Source of the DNA: Pseudomonadota bacterium
GTDB lineage: Bacteria > Pseudomonadota > Alphaproteobacteria > Caulobacterales > Caulobacteraceae
Assembly (NCBI GenBank): GCA_023390245.1
Contig: JAEWDF010000054.1
Span: 1-18,609, forward strand
Length of the DNA stretch: 18,609 nucleotides
Direction: 5' to 3'
The notes below the pieces were generated by a model, which saw nothing but the letters and a program-made list of their open reading frames with translations, made no database searches and had not been told where the DNA came from. Shown here one piece after another: positions 14,845-18,609 of the stretch. The position numbers were made by a program, and so were the translations under genes. Numbering within the stretch: the first letter of the stretch is position 1; the number at the start of each line of letters is the position of its first letter.

Positions 14845-16059
14845 CTATTCGGCGGGGACCAGGGCGGGTGCGCCGGAACGGCGCCACGGCACGCGCCGCC
14901 CGTTCAGCCAGCGTCCGATGGGGGTATGGCGCACCAGCAGTTCGTAGCTGGCCAGGCCGGCGGCCAGGACGCCCAGGGTGACGCCCGCCAGCTTGACCGG
15001 CCACGGCCAGGTCCACTGCTGGATCCAGACCTGCGCCGCCATCACCAGCGGCAGGTGGACGATGTAGATCCAGTAGGAAGCGTCGGCCAGGTAGCGCCGC
15101 AGGACGCTGCGGCCCGAGAAGAAGCGCAGCGCCAGGCCTGCGGCGGCGAAGACCGAGGCGTACACGCCGACGCCGAAGGCCGCGGCCGTCATCGCCTTGG
15201 TCGCGGGCTCGGTCATCGGGACCAGCCGGGGGACCGGGCCGCCCGCCAGCATCATCGCCGCGCCGCCCGCCAGGATCGCCAGGCCCAGGAAGACCGGCCA
15301 CCGGCGCCCGAGGCGCGCCAGCAGGTCGCGGCGCCGATCCAGCAGGACCCCGAGCCCGAAGGCCAGGCCGAAGCCGACCAGGGCCGGCGTGTTCGGGACC
15401 AGGCCGGCGTCGGGCGTCGGCACGCCGAAGAAGGCGACCCAGCCCGGATGCAGCCACAGGGCCAGCGCCAGCGGCGCGCCCAGCACGAACGGTCCCCACG
15501 GTTCGACCAGGCCGGCCGTGGCGCGATCGACGCCCCGCCCCAAGGCGCCGCCGCGATCCAGCAAGGCGAAGGCCGCGCGCAGGATCAGCAGGCCGGCGTA
15601 GAAGATCAGCAGCACCCACAGAAACCACAGGTGCGTCAGCGGCATGTTGGTCCAGTCATAGGTCGGCTGGGGCGGCGCATCGGCGGCGGTATAGCCGTGA
15701 AGGCCCGCATTCCAGATCAGCACTGCGACGATGGCCATCAGCACCACGCCCCAGAACACCGCCAGGGGCGCCGCGATCCGGCTCAACCGGTCGCGGATGA
15801 AGCCCCACACGCCGCGCCGGCCCAGCATCATGTGGGCGAACAGGCCAGCGATCAGGAAGAAGGTCGCCATCCGGAACAGGTGGATGACGAAGAACAGGCC
15901 GCTGGCCCAGGCCGAGCGCTGGTCGTCGGCGACGATCCAGGCCTGGGTCGGAAAGAAGGACATGGAGGCGTGTAGCAGCACCCCCAGCAGCAGGGCGGCG
16001 CCCCGCAAGGCGTCGAGGCCGTGCAGGCGCTCGGATTGGACCGTCTCGGATGCCGACAT
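14845..16059 (-). CDS. Acyltransferase 3 family membrane protein (OpgC/MdoC-like)
   Basis: A 404-residue multi-pass membrane protein of the acyltransferase 3 family, which moves acyl groups such as acetyl or succinyl onto extracytoplasmic sugars. The hallmark first helix RLHGLDALRGAALLLGVLLH ends with His30, the usual catalytic histidine position. FRMATFFLIAGLFAHMMLGRRG and LTHLWFLWVLLIFY follow, and the late segment YLADASYWIYIVHLPLV is characteristic. About ten hydrophobic segments are visible. The LWFL and YWIYIVHLP pattern is close to OpgC/MdoC proteins that succinylate periplasmic glucans, but no opgG/opgH is near, so the substrate is open. GGGAGGG five bases before the ATG supports the start. 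It is the first gene of a three-gene unit with the membrane protein and the winged-helix regulator. Confidence 0.85.
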   Translation of the reverse strand: MSASETVQSERLHGLDALRGAALLLGVLLHASMSFFPTQAWIVADDQRSAWASGLFFVIHLFRMATFFLIAGLFAHMMLGRRGVWGFIRDRLSRIAAPLAVFWGVVLMAIVAVLIWNAGLHGYTAADAPPQPTYDWTNMPLTHLWFLWVLLIFYAGLLILRAAFALLDRGGALGRGVDRATAGLVEPWGPFVLGAPLALALWLHPGWVAFFGVPTPDAGLVPNTPALVGFGLAFGLGVLLDRRRDLLARLGRRWPVFLGLAILAGGAAMMLAGGPVPRLVPMTEPATKAMTAAAFGVGVYASVFAAAGLALRFFSGRSVLRRYLADASYWIYIVHLPLVMAAQVWIQQWTWPWPVKLAGVTLGVLAAGLASYELLVRHTPIGRWLNGRRVPWRRSGAPALVPAE

Positions 16060-16072
16060 GGCGACCCTCCCG

Positions 16073-16127
16073 TGATGAACGAGAGGGATATGTCACAGAC
16101 TAGTCTGAGATTCAAACTGGTTCATCA
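16073..16127 (-). promoter_or_regulatory. Promoter with nested operator-like dyads before the acyltransferase gene
   Basis: Read on the minus strand, TTGAAT (16115-16110) and CATATC (16092-16087) are -35/-10-like elements with a 17-base spacer. That spacer contains the perfect 12-bp palindrome CAGACTAGTCTG (16096-16107), extendable to 18 bases with one mismatched pair. Outside it, TGATGAAC (16073-16080) and GTTCATCA (16120-16127) form a second perfect 8-bp inverted repeat whose centre is only 1.5 bases away. Transcription would start near 16080, leaving a short leader with a strong GGGAGGG. Palindromes between -35 and -10 are typical repressor sites. Symmetries are seen; promoter function and regulator are inferred. 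Confidence 0.55.
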
Positions 16128-16152
16128 AAAGAAATCCGCCGGCGCGCGGCGG
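16127..16152 (-). terminator. Putative intrinsic terminator of ftsH
   Basis: Read on the minus strand, CCGCCG-CGCGC-CGGCGG (16152-16136) forms a six-base GC stem directly followed by the U-rich tail ATTTCTTTT (16135-16127). It lies about 90 bases after the ftsH stop. The tail is interrupted by A and C, so termination may be partial. It separates ftsH from the promoter region of the acyltransferase unit. Confidence 0.5.
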
Positions 16153-16182
16153 CTTGTCATTCCCATTGCCTAATCGCCGCCC

Positions 16183-16223
16183 CTCCCCGTCATCCTGGGC
16201 GCGCGGCCCAGGATGACGGGGAG
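16183..16223. repeat. Perfect 18-bp inverted repeat downstream of ftsH
   Basis: The arms 16183-16200 and 16206-16223 are exact reverse complements over 18 bases around the five-base loop GCGCG; key core is GTCATCCTGGGC / GCCCAGGATGAC. It begins 18 bases after the ftsH stop. No U-run follows. Similar GTCATCC...GGATGAC palindromes recur between genes in many alphaproteobacteria, so this is probably one copy of a dispersed palindromic element that may protect the ftsH mRNA 3' end. No second copy was noticed in this window. Confidence 0.65.
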
Positions 16224-16241
16224 ACAGGGAAGCGCGCCGCC

Positions 16242-18186
<1,945 letters not shown>

Positions 18187-18200
<14 letters not shown>

Positions 18201-18609
18201 TGAGGTCCTCGATCGTCCGCCGGCCCGAAGGGAGCCGCCGGTCTGGATGTTCTGTCCGTGAAAATAGGTCGTTCCACGGCGTTACGCCATCGTCGGCGGG
18301 ATTCAGTTCGTCTTCATGCGTCGTTTCGTCCAGGGCCAGCCTGAGCCGTTCCGGGATCAGGTCGGCCCGATCCACCGCCGGGCTTGCAAGAACCGGCCCG
18401 TCCGCGCCGTCCCGAAGCAGGACCGGCGCGGCGCCCCGCGCTGCGGCCGTCAGGACCAGGATCGCCGCGCGATCCGCCTCCGACAGCGCCGTCATCAGCC
18501 CGCGCGCGGACCGGACGCGCCAGCCCGCCTCATGCGCCAGGAAACGGAAGCGGCCGTCCCAGACCACGGCCCGGCCCGTCGGCAGGTCCAGCGGCGGCGC
18601 GGGCCGGCG
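18187..18609 (-). CDS. tilS: tRNA(Ile)-lysidine synthase, C-terminal part (5' end outside window)
   Basis: The frame is open to the right edge, giving the last 140 residues. TilS modifies the wobble cytidine of the minor tRNA-Ile (CAU anticodon) to lysidine. The N-terminal PP-loop ATPase domain with its SGGxDS motif is not in the window. What is seen is the C-terminal domain region, with VVWDGRFRF near the right edge, a segment common near that domain's start in TilS. The strongest argument is position: tilS immediately precedes ftsH in many proteobacteria, and here the stop overlaps the ftsH start by 14 bases, indicating one transcript. The last roughly 40 residues, acidic then basic, are not conserved in my knowledge of the family. 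Assignment is good but depends partly on context. Confidence 0.8.

Overview
The window is GC-rich, almost fully coding bacterial chromosome. Gene content and protein style fit an alphaproteobacterium of the Caulobacteraceae, with Brevundimonas or a close relative as the best guess. Pointers are tilS overlapping ftsH, a gltD-gltB-amtB block, a short Rnk-like protein and a membrane PQQ dehydrogenase. The genus is inferred from general resemblance only. No rRNA, tRNA, CRISPR array, insertion sequence or prophage gene was seen.

Left part (1-4905): the 3' end of proB overlaps proA, giving the first two steps of proline synthesis. A compact type II toxin-antitoxin pair (AbrB/MazE-like antitoxin, MazF/PemK-like toxin) follows, with a perfect 8-bp inverted repeat inside its presumed promoter. 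Convergent to it lies a membrane-bound PQQ-dependent dehydrogenase of the glucose/quinate/shikimate family.

Middle (4906-12414): a 219-bp divergent intergenic region with a dyad, a hairpin and a plausible promoter leads into gltD, gltB and amtB. These encode both subunits of NADPH glutamate synthase and an ammonium channel, so ammonium uptake and assimilation lie together. No glnK is adjacent.

Right part (12419-18609): folP (dihydropteroate synthase) is convergent with amtB. An Rnk-like gene runs on the + strand, preceded by a tiny ORF and a perfect 10-bp hairpin. A minus-strand three-gene unit follows in transcription order: acyltransferase 3 (OpgC-like), a six-helix membrane protein of unknown function, and a small winged-helix regulator. 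Its promoter region has a palindrome exactly in the -35/-10 spacer, flanked by a second, outer inverted repeat. Upstream of that unit is ftsH, with a terminator-like hairpin and an unusually perfect 18-bp inverted repeat after it. The 3' end of tilS overlaps the ftsH start and runs off the window.

Most of the window is housekeeping. The best candidates for something undescribed are the acyltransferase/membrane protein/winged-helix unit with its nested operator, the toxin-antitoxin promoter that appears to give a leaderless message, the possible leader ORF plus hairpin before the rnk-like gene, and a PQQ dehydrogenase in which the histidine equivalent to E. coli Gcd His262 is replaced by threonine.
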